A DNA stretch of 64,000 nucleotides from the NCBI RefSeq assembly GCF_027942865.1, contig NC_134510.1, positions 36,077,663 to 36,141,662 on the forward strand. Reading direction: 5' to 3'. Below, one piece after another: positions 50,801-59,524 of this stretch; the stretch's first letter is position 1, and each line of letters starts with the position of its first letter. Source of the DNA: Odontesthes bonariensis. Its lineage: Eukaryota > Chordata > Actinopteri > Atheriniformes > Atherinopsidae. The notes beneath the pieces were generated by a model. It was not told the origin of the DNA. It made no database searches and saw nothing but the letters and a program-made list of their open reading frames with translations. The position numbers and the translations under genes are program-made.

Positions 50801-53629
50801 GTGCCTAATTGGTTTTAGATTTAGGACATTTTTATTTACTTTTTGCATGAATCAGCATACAAAAGTTTAATAAAAGGTGCATTTTTCATTGAAGTACTGT
50901 ATCTTTCTTGTGTTTATTATCATTTGCCACATAATTAAAGCAACTTCATGCTAAATTTAAGAAAAAATGAATAATTATCTGATTAGTCGACTAGTAAAAT
51001 ACTCATTAGTTGAAGCCTGCATGCAACATGGAGAAAAATCGCTCCTCTCTGGCCTGTTTGAAGTACCTTTAGCTCATCATCCCTGTCATTCTCTGTCATT
51101 GTTTCCTCATCCTCCAAACTGAGAGTGAGACAACTAACGCGTGCTTCTCACAACCCCGCTGACAGAAGCAGGAATGTCCCTTTAAGAGATCTGAGATGCT
51201 ATTTTTGAGCGAACAAAAGAAAGCTTAGCTCACCTGGCGACCGTCAGTAGCGTCATGGTTATGATGGCCTCTGTGAATGCATCAGGAGCTTCCTCATTGC
51301 TGATCCAGTCAGCCATGTGACCGGTGTACTTTGGAATAGCCATCTCACCTGCAGTCAGAAGTTAAAATGATCACAATTTTGATATTTGAGTGACTTACAC
51401 ATGACCTATTACAGGCCGTCTGCTTATTATCCATTATCCATAATTCATGGAAGCCCTACGGAGTAGAAGATATGTTCTACGCACCGTAAGACGAAAGAAC
51501 AACAAGAGCGAGCACAACCGCATAGCGGCCGGCATACGGCAGCATGTATCCCACCAGTCTGTTCAGAGCGGCCCTCGTATCCGGTCCGGCCTTCACGGAC
51601 GGCGCCCTCGTCAACCAAGAGGAGACGTATCGGCTCCAGTAGAGCCAGGCCACCGCCGTCACGACGTAGCCCTGGAACACCTGCACAGCAACGAACGAGA
51701 TGTTTCAGCAGAGAAGACGCTGAAATAACTCCAGCAGGGAGTAAACAGAGCCTGCTGTTTCCTGCTGTTCAATCTGGTTTCTGTTAAAAAAAAATGTTTT
51801 TAAGCCTTCTTTTTAAAGCTAATAGTTTAAATCCTTTTCTAAGATAAGACTTCCTCTGTCCCCATTCATCCCTGCAATGATCCGCATGAACTGTAAAGAA
51901 GAATATCAAAATAAAATACAGATTTCCTTAGAAAGATAGAGATAAACATGAATAAATTATTGGGAGAAGTTAAAAAACAACAAAAGCAGAAATATGTTTG
52001 TACCATGTGAGAAATACTGCACTAAAATGTCATGTTGAGGGACAGAAAGAACAAACAAATATGAATATAACACATGTATAATGACAGACAAAAGGGTGAA
52101 TTATACTGAAGACGCACTGGGTTATATTCACACATATGAATCCTGTTTCATCCCCACATGTAAATACGTTTGTTTGGCTGCAGATCAGACAAAGTGGGAG
52201 AGACGTTTATTTCTGCCTGAACATAAAGATAAAAGCTGCCAGCCGGCAAGCCAAAGTTAACTTGTTGGTTTCTCACTCTCATTATGCAGCTGAGTGCAGT
52301 GGTGGAGGAGGTCGGCAGCAGTAAATATGAAGAAGGGAAAGTATTCAGTTACACCTAAAACCTTCACAGAAAAATCCAACTGAAATGGAAGTTTGGATAG
52401 TTCACTGCATTTAATAATCTAAACTAGGGCTGGGCAACGATTAAAAACTTTAATCTAATTAATCACATGATTTCCCTGATTAATCACGATTAATCGCATT
52501 TGTACGCAAAATCCAAAAATGAATCCAAAAGTAGTGTATAGCTTTTAGCATTTAGTTTTATTTTAAATGTGCTGTCATATGAATGAAAGTGCCATAACAT
52601 TTGTTGTGCAAACACACTTTTAACATCAGCATCTTTCTGTAGTTTTTATGTAGAAGCCTCGCTCCACTGTCTGTTTCCTTGAATGACTTGCTGCTATCAG
52701 TTGTGTGTTTTGCCTTTAAGTGATATTTTAGACTGGAACTACTACGCTGAGAAGACAATTCAACTTGGCAGTGTTTACAGATGACTTTGGTTCTGTCGAC
52801 TCCGCCGTCTGGAAGAACTTTAAAATGAAAATGGCCGAGTAAAAGTTCCGTACCCTTCTCCGTGTTTGGTGGATCCGCCGATTACTTTCTTTTCCTGTTC
52901 CACAGCAGACAGCAGCAGACTTTTACAGAATAAAAGCCTGTGAGCAACAGACTTTTACAAAATAAAATAAATAATAAAACCTGCCTTAATGCGCGATTAA
53001 AAAAAATTACCGTTAGATAATAACGAGTTAACTCGCCCAGCCCTAATCTAAATATAAAATCATCCTGTCTGCTCAGTGTCCTTATGCTCACCCTTCAACA
53101 CACAACAAACTTTGTCATAAACATATTTGAGCACAAACTCTTTAAAACATGTGCCGGATGCCTTGTTCTGCACCTGCCATCCCTTTAAAGTACTATTATA
53201 CCTAGAAAAGGGTGTTAAGAGGAACGCACCGGTGGGATCTTTCTTGTAAATAGCCACAGTTATAGCCACACAGAGCAGCCCAACAGGCAGTAAAACTCAT
53301 ACACTCACCCTTTCCCAGGAGTGCCACCCCCACAGCTCCTGCAGGGTGGACTGCCCCAGCGCCCACAGCACAGAGGTGTACACCGGGAAGTGGAAGCAGA
53401 GGACCCCTAAGCTCTGGAGCCCCTCAAAGCTGCACATCCACGGAAGCCTTCCGGGGTAGGTGAGGATGAGGACGGCCAGCACGCAGGCCCTGGTCAGCGC
53501 GCCCCCCCACAGGGTGACGAAAGGACGCGCCAGGAGGAGAGGGGAGAGCTGGGCCAGGCGCATGGCGTGCGTCACGCACACATCCAGGCAGATGCACAGC
53601 AGAGGGAAGAAGTAGCTCATTTTCTGCAT
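38895..53629 (-). CDS. tap2: Transporter associated with antigen processing 2 (TAP2), complete frame with altered ATPase residues
   Basis: Coding exons in order: 53629-53309, 51680-51485, 51348-51234, 49076-48946, 48860-48655, 47703-47506, 45179-45051, 44495-44298, 44219-44046, 41562-41403, 39347-39211, 39125-38895. All phases agree and give 731 residues. TAP2 pairs with TAP1 in the ER membrane and pumps cytosolic peptides to MHC class I. The first exon encodes a hydrophobic N-terminal domain ([18 protein letters not shown]). Core membrane motifs include [20 protein letters not shown] and [19 protein letters not shown]. In the ATPase domain, Walker A is GLNRTGKST (514-522), the Q loop Q562, the signature SGGQKQR (619-625) and Walker B LILD (639-642). 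The next residue is Asn643 instead of the catalytic Glu, the D loop is SDLD, and the H-loop His is Asn674 (IANK). An ATG at 53659 is an alternative start. Synteny and the N-terminal domain favour TAP2 over ABCB9. Confidence 0.92.
39555..40154 (+). mobile_element. DNA transposon carrying a RecQ-like helicase fragment
   Basis: The termini are inverted (TAGCCTGGCGACG at left, CGCCCAGGCTA at right). At about 39755-39927 the plus strand reads [38 protein letters not shown] and [15 protein letters not shown] before a stop. That is the N-terminal motif of RecQ-family DNA helicases, with Walker A PTGFGKS. The fragment ends after motif I and cannot be active. Confidence 0.7.
40256..41165 (+). mobile_element. 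Probable hAT-like element, partial
   Basis: It begins CAGGGCCGGTTTTTGCTACG, a terminus typical of fish hAT elements, followed by a GGGCGCAC-rich start. The right end is not clear; the last related-looking sequence (TTCGCCCAGGGTCCGC) is near 41150. No transposase frame was found. Confidence 0.45.
41234..41325. repeat. GC-rich hairpin repeat
   Basis: The arms TCCTGGAAGGCCGCCGTCCT and AGGACGGCGGCCCCTCCAGG, each extended by CTGCAGG/CCTGCAG sequence, surround a loop containing GAAGCAGGGAAACG. Related sequence occurs singly at 40155-40215. This is a small inverted-repeat element. Confidence 0.7.
42159..42670. mobile_element. MITE with long terminal inverted repeats
   Basis: The termini GGGGTTACATGGCACTGAAA and TTTCAGTGCCATGTGACCCC are inverted copies, and the match extends inward through GGATCGGATTATTGGC. 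The flanks AGTCAGTG and ACTGAGTG are similar but not identical. No coding frame was found; it lies in tap2 intron 9. Confidence 0.8.
43055..43690 (+). pseudogene. L1-type LINE, ORF2 C-terminus and 3' UTR
   Basis: The plus strand reads [20 protein letters not shown] and [20 protein letters not shown], then [20 protein letters not shown], the C-terminal end of an L1-like ORF2. It is 5'-truncated, like most LINE copies, and ends in AAAATTTAATAAACATATAT plus an A-rich tail. A more decayed sister copy is at 29000-29700. Confidence 0.75.
44515..44990 (-). pseudogene. LINE reverse-transcriptase C-terminal fragment and 3' tail
   Basis: The minus strand from 44972 reads [38 protein letters not shown] and [18 protein letters not shown], the C-terminal segment of a fish L2/Rex-like LINE protein. 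The part at 44515-44590 is the usual 3' tail (AATTCAAAGTGCTTCACATG). It sits in tap2 intron 7. Confidence 0.7.
45833..45978. mobile_element. Small hAT MITE with 8-bp target duplication
   Basis: The termini CAGGGGTGTCAGACTGA and TCAGTCTGACACCCCTG are perfect inverted copies bounding 146 bp. The flanks GTTTACAG and CTTTACAG form an 8-bp target duplication with one mismatch. Both features are typical of hAT elements. Confidence 0.85.
46165..46898. mobile_element. hAT-like element with ACCAATGTTCCCTCT ends
   Basis: The termini ACCAATGTTCCCTCT and AGAGGGAACATTGGT are perfect inverted repeats. The flanks share CATA. There is no intact transposase frame. A MITE copy begins five bases to its right. 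Confidence 0.75.
46903..47317 (+). mobile_element. CACTGGAAAAAA MITE, copy 2
   Basis: Plus-orientation copy of the family described at 17646-18063. The right terminus has decayed to GGGGCATCTTTTCACC. Confidence 0.85.
47735..48560 (+). pseudogene. L1-type ORF2 fragment split by a MITE
   Basis: At 47735-47918 and 48324-48560 the plus strand resembles the end of an L1 ORF2; the second part reads [20 protein letters not shown] and [20 protein letters not shown]. The two parts are separated by the MITE at 47919-48323. Confidence 0.65.
47919..48323 (+). mobile_element. CACTGGAAAAAA MITE, copy 3
   Basis: A full-length plus-orientation copy with both termini intact, inserted in an L1 fragment. No clear target duplication is seen. 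Confidence 0.88.
49229..49807 (-). mobile_element. hAT-type element with BED-like finger remnant, copy A
   Basis: It is bounded by perfect 8-bp duplications GTTTTATC (49221-49228 and 49808-49815), with ends TGGGGCTGGGCAACGATTAA and GTTAACTCGCCCAGCCCTA. The minus strand (49567-49367) reads [20 protein letters not shown], a BED-finger-like N-terminus of a hAT transposase. The rest of the transposase is missing, so it is non-autonomous. Confidence 0.88.
50349..51020 (+). mobile_element. hAT-type element with BED zinc-finger remnant
   Basis: The ends GGGCTGCAACGATTCGTCG and AGTCGACTAG...GTTGAAGCC are the inverted termini of a common fish hAT family, with TGCAT repeated at the flanks. The plus strand reads [20 protein letters not shown] followed by CKVFF, a BED finger with its CxxC, and then stops. 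Confidence 0.75.
52425..53045 (-). mobile_element. hAT-type element with BED-like finger remnant, copy B
   Basis: This is a sister of copy A, flanked by ATCTAAAC (52417-52424) and ATCTAAAT (53046-53053). The ends are TAGGGCTGGGCAACGATTAA and GTTAACTCGCCCAGCCCTA. The same 66-residue BED-like frame is present (52758-52558), differing by one residue from copy A. An internal segment is longer than in copy A. Confidence 0.88.
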
Positions 53630-53738
53630 AACTTGTAGGGTGATGAAACACGAAGGCACACGTCAGATAAAGTAGAATAAACAGCTGTGTCGTTCACTGG
53701 CAATGAGAAGAATTTACTTTCACTTTGCTGCAGACATT

Positions 53739-53750
53739 ACTTTCGTTTTC
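53739..53750 (-). promoter_or_regulatory. ISRE-like site upstream of the tap2 start codon
   Basis: On the minus strand this reads GAAAACGAAAGT, which fits the IRF/ISRE pattern GAAANNGAAA. It lies in the presumed 5' UTR intron, about 110 bp before the ATG. Motif match only. Confidence 0.4.
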
Positions 53751-53923
53751 TCCTACAATGCTGATTTCTTTTAAACACTTTGACAGAAAAAAAAGACCCT
53801 GACGTATCAATAAAACTCCCAACAAACCTGTTAATATCAGCATTTAACGAGGCAGGCCACCGGGAGGGCGGCGGCTAACACTTTTAAGCTAGCATAATAA
53901 CTTCGGAAATCGACTATACTTAC

Positions 53924-54070
53924 TTAGTTTCCTTTTCGCCAAGACAGGTTTGCTATGAGGAACGTCTCAAAGCTGAAAAAAATGCTCCGATATAACCCCC
54001 CCAAAGCTAAAAGTCTAACTTTAAGGCTCTTGAGACGTCCTACTCGTCCGCCTGATGAGACATAACCTGA
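53924..54070 (-). other. Probable tap2 5' UTR exon
   Basis: A strong donor, GTAAGTATAG, follows position 53924 on the minus strand. The TATA box at 54093-54100 places the transcription start near 54070. The acceptor before the ATG exon is not certain. Confidence 0.5.
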
Positions 54071-54074
54071 CAGG

Positions 54075-54120
54075 AGTGAAAGCGAAACCATCTATTTATA
54101 CCGCTACTACGGAAAGTCCC
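54075..54120 (-). promoter_or_regulatory. tap2 promoter: NF-kB site, TATA box and ISRE
   Basis: In transcription direction the minus strand has GGGACTTTCC (54120-54111), a canonical kappa-B site; TATAAATA (54100-54093); and GGTTTCGCTTTCACT (54089-54075), whose plus strand AGTGAAAGCGAAACC matches the interferon-stimulated response element. Interferon and NF-kB control of TAP genes is established in mammals. Here all three sites fall within 46 bp, with the ISRE between the TATA box and the presumed start. Confidence 0.8.
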
Positions 54121-54327
54121 GTATGTCTGATCGGCGATAAGCGACTAAATGTAACCTACCTTTCTTTACTTTATGACGTTTTCACAACAAACGTCTTCTT
54201 TAGATATATAAAAAATAAATAAGTATAGAGTTAGACCCTGTACCACATCACTGTGGTAACATGAGGCGTGTGGGATGACGCAAACGGTCCAACAGTGACC
54301 CCCAGTGGCGAGGAGCTAAAACTAGAT

Positions 54328-54397
<70 letters not shown>
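54328..54397. repeat. (TATC)n microsatellite
   Basis: About 17 uninterrupted TCTA/TATC tetramers lie upstream of the tap2 promoter. Confidence 0.97.
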
Positions 54398-54398
<1 letters not shown>

Positions 54399-57299
54399 AT
54401 TCATAAGGTCAAAGCAAAGTCCAAGTTTTATTGACAAAAGTGCAAAGCAGAGTGGAATTGCATGTGCAATGTTAGACAAAAACAGACTTCAGTAGATATA
54501 AATTGATATAACATAAATGCTAAAACTACTGTAAGAACCTTTAAAATGAGGTAGGTAAATGTGAAGCCAAGTTATGGAGTGGAAGGGAGAAATAAAACAA
54601 TTATTCCACATTGAAATGATTTGCATTCAGTCAGTTTGTGTGTGCATGGAGCTGTGTTTGAGTTTTAAATCGGACTGAGGTATGAGCACGTTTTTATCCA
54701 CTTGGGGAATGTTGTAAACTGGATTCTACGTCTTTTGTAACCTCCTAAACTGTGTAGTCTACTCAGAAGCAGTCGCCTGGTTTGCCATGTTGGTAATCTG
54801 GCTGATAATGTTGTTTCTGTTGTCCAAAAATTAGCCCCCCCAACAGAACATTCAACCCACCCCAATGACAGCTTCCTTCCTCATTTCCCCAGCTTTCATC
54901 TTAGAAGGATGGGATGACCAAGACTATAAATGCTCCAACTATTTTAAGCAGCTCTTTGAAAGCTACAATAAATCACTGAGATTACGTTAGCTTAAACGTA
55001 TGGTTTGAACATCCGATTTGTTGTGAAAGGAAAGCCTGTCTTAGATGATGGATCATGCAGTTTGAGGTATTTCAACACAACAACAAAAAAAACTCAGCCT
55101 TAAGGACAGGACAGTGGAGGTTATAAATTAAAAAAAAACTAAACATGATGGATTTTTCATGGGCTGATTCCAGTATTTTTAGTCTGAATTTATTCATATC
55201 TGACAAAGTAATACATCAAAAGACTTTAGTTTCAGCCCAAAGTATCAAATATGTCGTTATAGGAGTCATGTATGTCACAGCATCACATCTAAAGGTTCAA
55301 CGCCTTAGATACAGGACTGTGACACAGGGGTGGAGCAGTGATTTTAAATGTGGGGGTGTTACATGAGCGCCACATCAAGCCCATAGACACGACGCTGAAG
55401 TTGGCATCCGATTCGCAAATTAAATCGATGGGCATAAAGGGCCATTTCACTGCATTTTTTTGCATTTTGATCGGCCAAAACTAGGTCCTGTATGGAAACT
55501 ACAATAGTTACACTGCTCATATCTGGATGGAATTATTCTAAAGAGGCTATAGATTCATTAAAACCTTGTTTGGGATTTGTGAAACCTTTTTCTGATTTGT
55601 ACAAATGCAGAACAGGGCCATTTATTGCATTTTTTTGCATTTTGATCACCCTAAACTAGATCCTGTATGGAAACTACAATAGTTACACTGCTCAAATCTG
55701 GATAGAATTATTCTAAAGAGGGTACAGAGTCTTTAAAACACATTTTATGATTTGTTAAAACTTTATTTGGTCATTGAAAATTCAAAAAGGTGAAATCATC
55801 TTGCTGTAAAGTGGGGGTGTCGAAACACCCCCATCCCCCACGGGTGCGACACCCATGGTGTGACATGCATGAGGCAAGGCAAGGCAATTTTATTTATAGA
55901 GCACAATTCGTACACAAGGTAATTCAAAGTGCTTTACAGCTACATAAAATCACAAGAAGGCAATAAAATCATTAAAACTAAACGAAAAATAAAAAAAAAC
56001 ATTAAAAATAATAATTCATTCATTCATTTAAAAGTGAAGAGTGCAGATAAAATACTTTCAGGATGAGTCAGTGGGTGATGTGTGAAGGACTATCTGCAGA
56101 CAGTCTGCACACATATATCTTTTTAAGCTGTTTCAACACCTGCTGTTCAACAGCTGAGCCCAAACTTACCTGGTGGGATGTGATGCTGAGTGGTGTCTGA
56201 GAAACTGTGGGACCAATATCTTCCATTTCTGCAAAAGCTGCAGCACAATAATCAGGTTGTTCGAGTCTTCTGCGTGTTAATTCATCAATAATTACTTTTC
56301 AAACATGTTGTCAGGGAGAAACGCTCATTTCACCTGTCAATTAGGTCTCGTAATTGGTCAATTAAGCCTTTTAATTGACCCTTTCGCCCGACTTGATTTC
56401 ATTGATGCGTGCACATGCAGATATTTTTAACCAGGAGGCGCTGCAGAGCCTGAGAGGGAAAGTGAAAGACACCCCAGCAGCCCTTTGTGCAGTCTGAACT
56501 GCCAGAACTCTCCTCTCATGGTGCGTATTTTTCCTGTTTGCTTAAACATTTGAAAACGTCTCGGAGGCCCGTCGGTTCCGTCAGAATCAGATCACTAGGT
56601 TTAAGTCCATCTGCTCATTTGTCTCAGGTTTCATGTCGCTAGATGTCCCAAACTATCGGATCTGAGGAGCTTCCAGCTGGCAGCTCCGATGTCTACTGAG
56701 CATGCGCAGCAGCTGCCAGGATAGACTCAACTGGAAGATTTAAAAAGGGATTTCTAACTTGATTATTATTATTATTATTATTAACCCTCAATGCGTTTAT
56801 TATTAATTTAACAATTATAAATATGAATCTCCATTTTCATGGATCTAGTGGACACTGGTTCCTGTTATTATTCACTTTAATTTCAGCTTCTTTTGCTTTA
56901 TTTTCCTTTACTGTTAGAGTACTCTGTAAAAATCTCGAGTCACCCCTCACTTCTTTATACAATGCCAGGAAAACATAAATGTAGTTTGCGTACATAAGGC
57001 AGAAACAGAGTTTGTACCATTCTAACGAGCTTTAAAGTGAATATCTGCTCTGAGCTCATTTATTCTGACAGCTATTCTAATGCAGCCGTGTTTAATGTCA
57101 GCTTAAATAAGCTCAACCAATGCGACTCTTGATTAATCTGATTTCATTTACTTGCAAAGTGAACAGTTAGATGTAAACCTGGAGGGGGAGGTTTTCAGTT
57201 TTTGATATATAAAGTGCTGTGTTAAGTATTGAAACATCCTTAGTTTTTTTATATATTGCAAGGAAATATGTGTAGTGAGACATTTACATGTGCAAACAG
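54398..57299. other. tap2-Notch-like intergenic region, left part
   Basis: No gene was recognised. It contains a two-copy tandem duplication (about 55438-55570 and 55615-55745, sharing AAACTACAATAGTTACACTG), a retroelement 3' tail at 55870-56000 (AATTCAAAGTGCTTTACAGC), and a repeat near 57070-57130 that recurs at 60690-60770 (GCAGCCGTGTTTAATGTCAG). Confidence 0.55.
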
Positions 57300-57930
57300 A
57301 AATGGAAATAACAGAGTTAGTTCAGTTCTGAGCAGCTTTAAAGTGAATATCTGCTCTGAGCTCCTTTCTCCTCCAGCACAGCCTGAACCCTCTCAGACGA
57401 GCTTTCTGTCCTTTCTTTAAGGAGTCTTCAGGAATAGTTCTCCAGGCTTCTTGAAGGACATCCCAAAGCTCTTCTTTGGATGTGGGCTGCCTTTTGTTGC
57501 GTTCTCTGCCAACATGATCCCACACTGCTTCAGTAATGTTGAGCTCCGGGCTCTGGGGAGGATTCATCCCTCCATCAGACCTGCTGCCACTGATTTTCAG
57601 CCCACTTCTTGTGTCCTTTGGCACAGCTCAGCCTTTTCTCCCTGTTTCCCTTCCTTAAGAACAGCTTCTTGACAGCCACCCTTCCATGGAGCCCATTTCT
57701 GATGAGGCTTGGGCCAACAGCAGATGGATCAGCTGAAGGTCCAGATGCATCTCTCAGCTCCTGTGTCAGGTCTTTGCTGGAGTTTTTCCTCTTTCTTAAG
57801 GACATCACTTTCAGATCCTGTTCATCTGCTGTAGATAGTTCTTTAGGCCTGACACTTCTTCTTCTGTCCTCCATGCGTCCAGTTTCCTCAAATGTTTTAA
57901 GGACACACTGCACACCATGCTGAGATATGC
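57300..57930 (-). pseudogene. Tc1-like transposase relic
   Basis: The minus strand reads QCVLKTFEETGRMEDRRRS and GLHGRVAVKKLFLRKGN in one frame, then PQSPELNITEAVWDHVGRE and KRQPTSKEELWDVLQEAWRT in another. These are the DNA-binding and the C-terminal catalytic parts of a Tc1-like transposase. The central DDE region between them is deleted and the frame is shifted, so it is inactive. It is a different Tc1 lineage from the one at 9874. Confidence 0.85.
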
Positions 57931-57989
57931 CAAATTTTCAGCTAACAGCTCTTTGGGAATCACCTTGTTGCTCCATGATCTTAATGAAT

Positions 57990-58735
57990 CCCTTTTATTT
58001 TTTCCAGACTGGATTATTGCAACTCGTTGTATGTAGGTTTAGACCAGCGACGCCTGCAGCTTGTGCGGCTTTTACCCGGTACAAAGAAACGGGATCACAT
58101 AACCCCAGCTCTGGCCTCTCTGCACTGGCTTCCTGTCTGCTTCAGAATTGATTTTAAGATTCTGATGTTTGTTTTTAAAATTTTAAACGGTCTGGCCCCA
58201 CTGGAAAAAAATCCAAGTCTTACCAAGTATATTTGTCTCATTTCTAGTCAAAATATCTCATTACACTTAATATCAGACACAACTGCCTAACAAGTACTAT
58301 TTCAGCCAGATATAGGGACTTGTTTTAATACAATACATCTGGAATATCTTGTTAAGTGAAAAAGTCTTGAAAACTAATTGTTTTGAGTCACATATCATAT
58401 GAAACAAGCTTTTTTTTCATTTGAAGAGGTTTTTAAGCTAATTTCAAGATCACTTTTAACTCAAAAGTCCTAAATATCACATCTTATTTCAAGAAATCTT
58501 GACAAGCCGATTTTCACTAGTTCCATTGGCAGATGTTTTTGCTTATTTCAAGCAAAAACATCTTGTATTTGTTGTTTTTCTTACTTATTTTTGGAGGGGC
58601 ATTTTTTCCAGTGCCCCTGAGTATTTAACTGAACTCATACATGTTCACAGACCAATCAGAGCTCTGAGGTCGGCAAACAAACTTTACCTGGATGTGCCTA
58701 AATGCAGGCTAAAAACGAGCTAATCCCAGGCTAAT
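57990..58735 (+). pseudogene. L2/Rex-like LINE C-terminus interrupted by a MITE
   Basis: The plus strand reads YVGLDQRRLQLVRLLPGTKK, RDHITPALASLHWLPV and FRIDFKILMFVFKILNGLAP; after the MITE at 58199-58613 it continues EYLTELIHVHRPIRALRSAN and LYLDVPKCRLKT. Removing the MITE restores NGLAPEYL, which is characteristic of this LINE family. Confidence 0.82.
58199..58613 (+). mobile_element. CACTGGAAAAAA MITE, copy 4
   Basis: Full-length plus copy inserted in a LINE. The edges GCCCC-ACTGG and CCAGT-GCCCC suggest a 5-bp GCCCC duplication if the true end is ACTGG. Confidence 0.88.
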
Positions 58736-58736
58736 C

Positions 58737-59055
58737 CCTCCAAAAATAAGTAAAAAAAACAACAAATACAAGACATTTTTGCTTGAAATAAGCAAAAAAA
58801 TCTGCCAATGGAACTAGTGAAAATCGGCTTGTCAAGATTTCTTGAAATAAGATGTGATATTTAGGACTTTTGAGATAAAAGTGATCTTGAAATTAGCTTA
58901 AAAACCTCTTCAAATGTCAAAAAGAGCTTGTTTCATATGATATGTGACTCAAAACAATTTGTTTTCAAGACTTTTTCATTTCAGTTGTGTCTTATATTAA
59001 GTGTAATGAGATATTTTGACGAGAAATGAGACAAATATACTTTGATTTTTTCCAG
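58737..59055 (-). mobile_element. CACTGGAAAAAA MITE, copy 5, truncated
   Basis: Reverse-orientation copy lacking the last bases of one end and an internal piece. It faces copy 4 across about 120 bp. Confidence 0.8.
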
Positions 59056-59524
59056 AGTATGGTCAGATTCAAACCATACTGCCTCCTCACGCCCCTCAAG
59101 TCTTTTTTTTTTTTTTTTTTTGAAACACAGCATTAAGTAACGTCTCTCCCAACAGCTCCAGAAGTCACAGTTCTACAAATGCACACACACACACATGCAC
59201 AGAGGGTTATCGCCCTTCCTATTCTTCTCCACACAGTGGCAGGAAGTTGTCCAGATATCCGCAGGGCCTCTGAAAAAAAAGAGTGAGCGAACAAAGTGGG
59301 CTGGGTGGTCATACTTATTGGTGCTGGTGCCAGCAGTGATGAGATGTGGTGACTTCACTCGGGATTAACGGCTCGGCGTGAGCAGCAGGACTGCATGGTT
59401 GATGAGGCTGTTAATCTGAGCTGAGTTTCGGCCCATTTGAGACACATTTGAGCTGGACTGGAGGACTTCTGATCCAAGCAGAGAGAGGAAAGGCCCTGCT
59501 GGTGGTGACCCGATTGGCCTGAAG

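Noticed and set aside
38895..53629. tap2 as an obvious pseudogene
   Set aside because: Despite the altered ATPase residues there is no stop, frameshift or broken splice site in 12 exons and the promoter motifs are intact, so it is reported as a coding gene with unusual residues.
38895..53629. ABCB9 (TAPL) instead of TAP2
   Set aside because: Position next to brd2, the interferon-type promoter and the TAP2-like sequence [16 protein letters not shown] favour TAP2; not excluded without an alignment.
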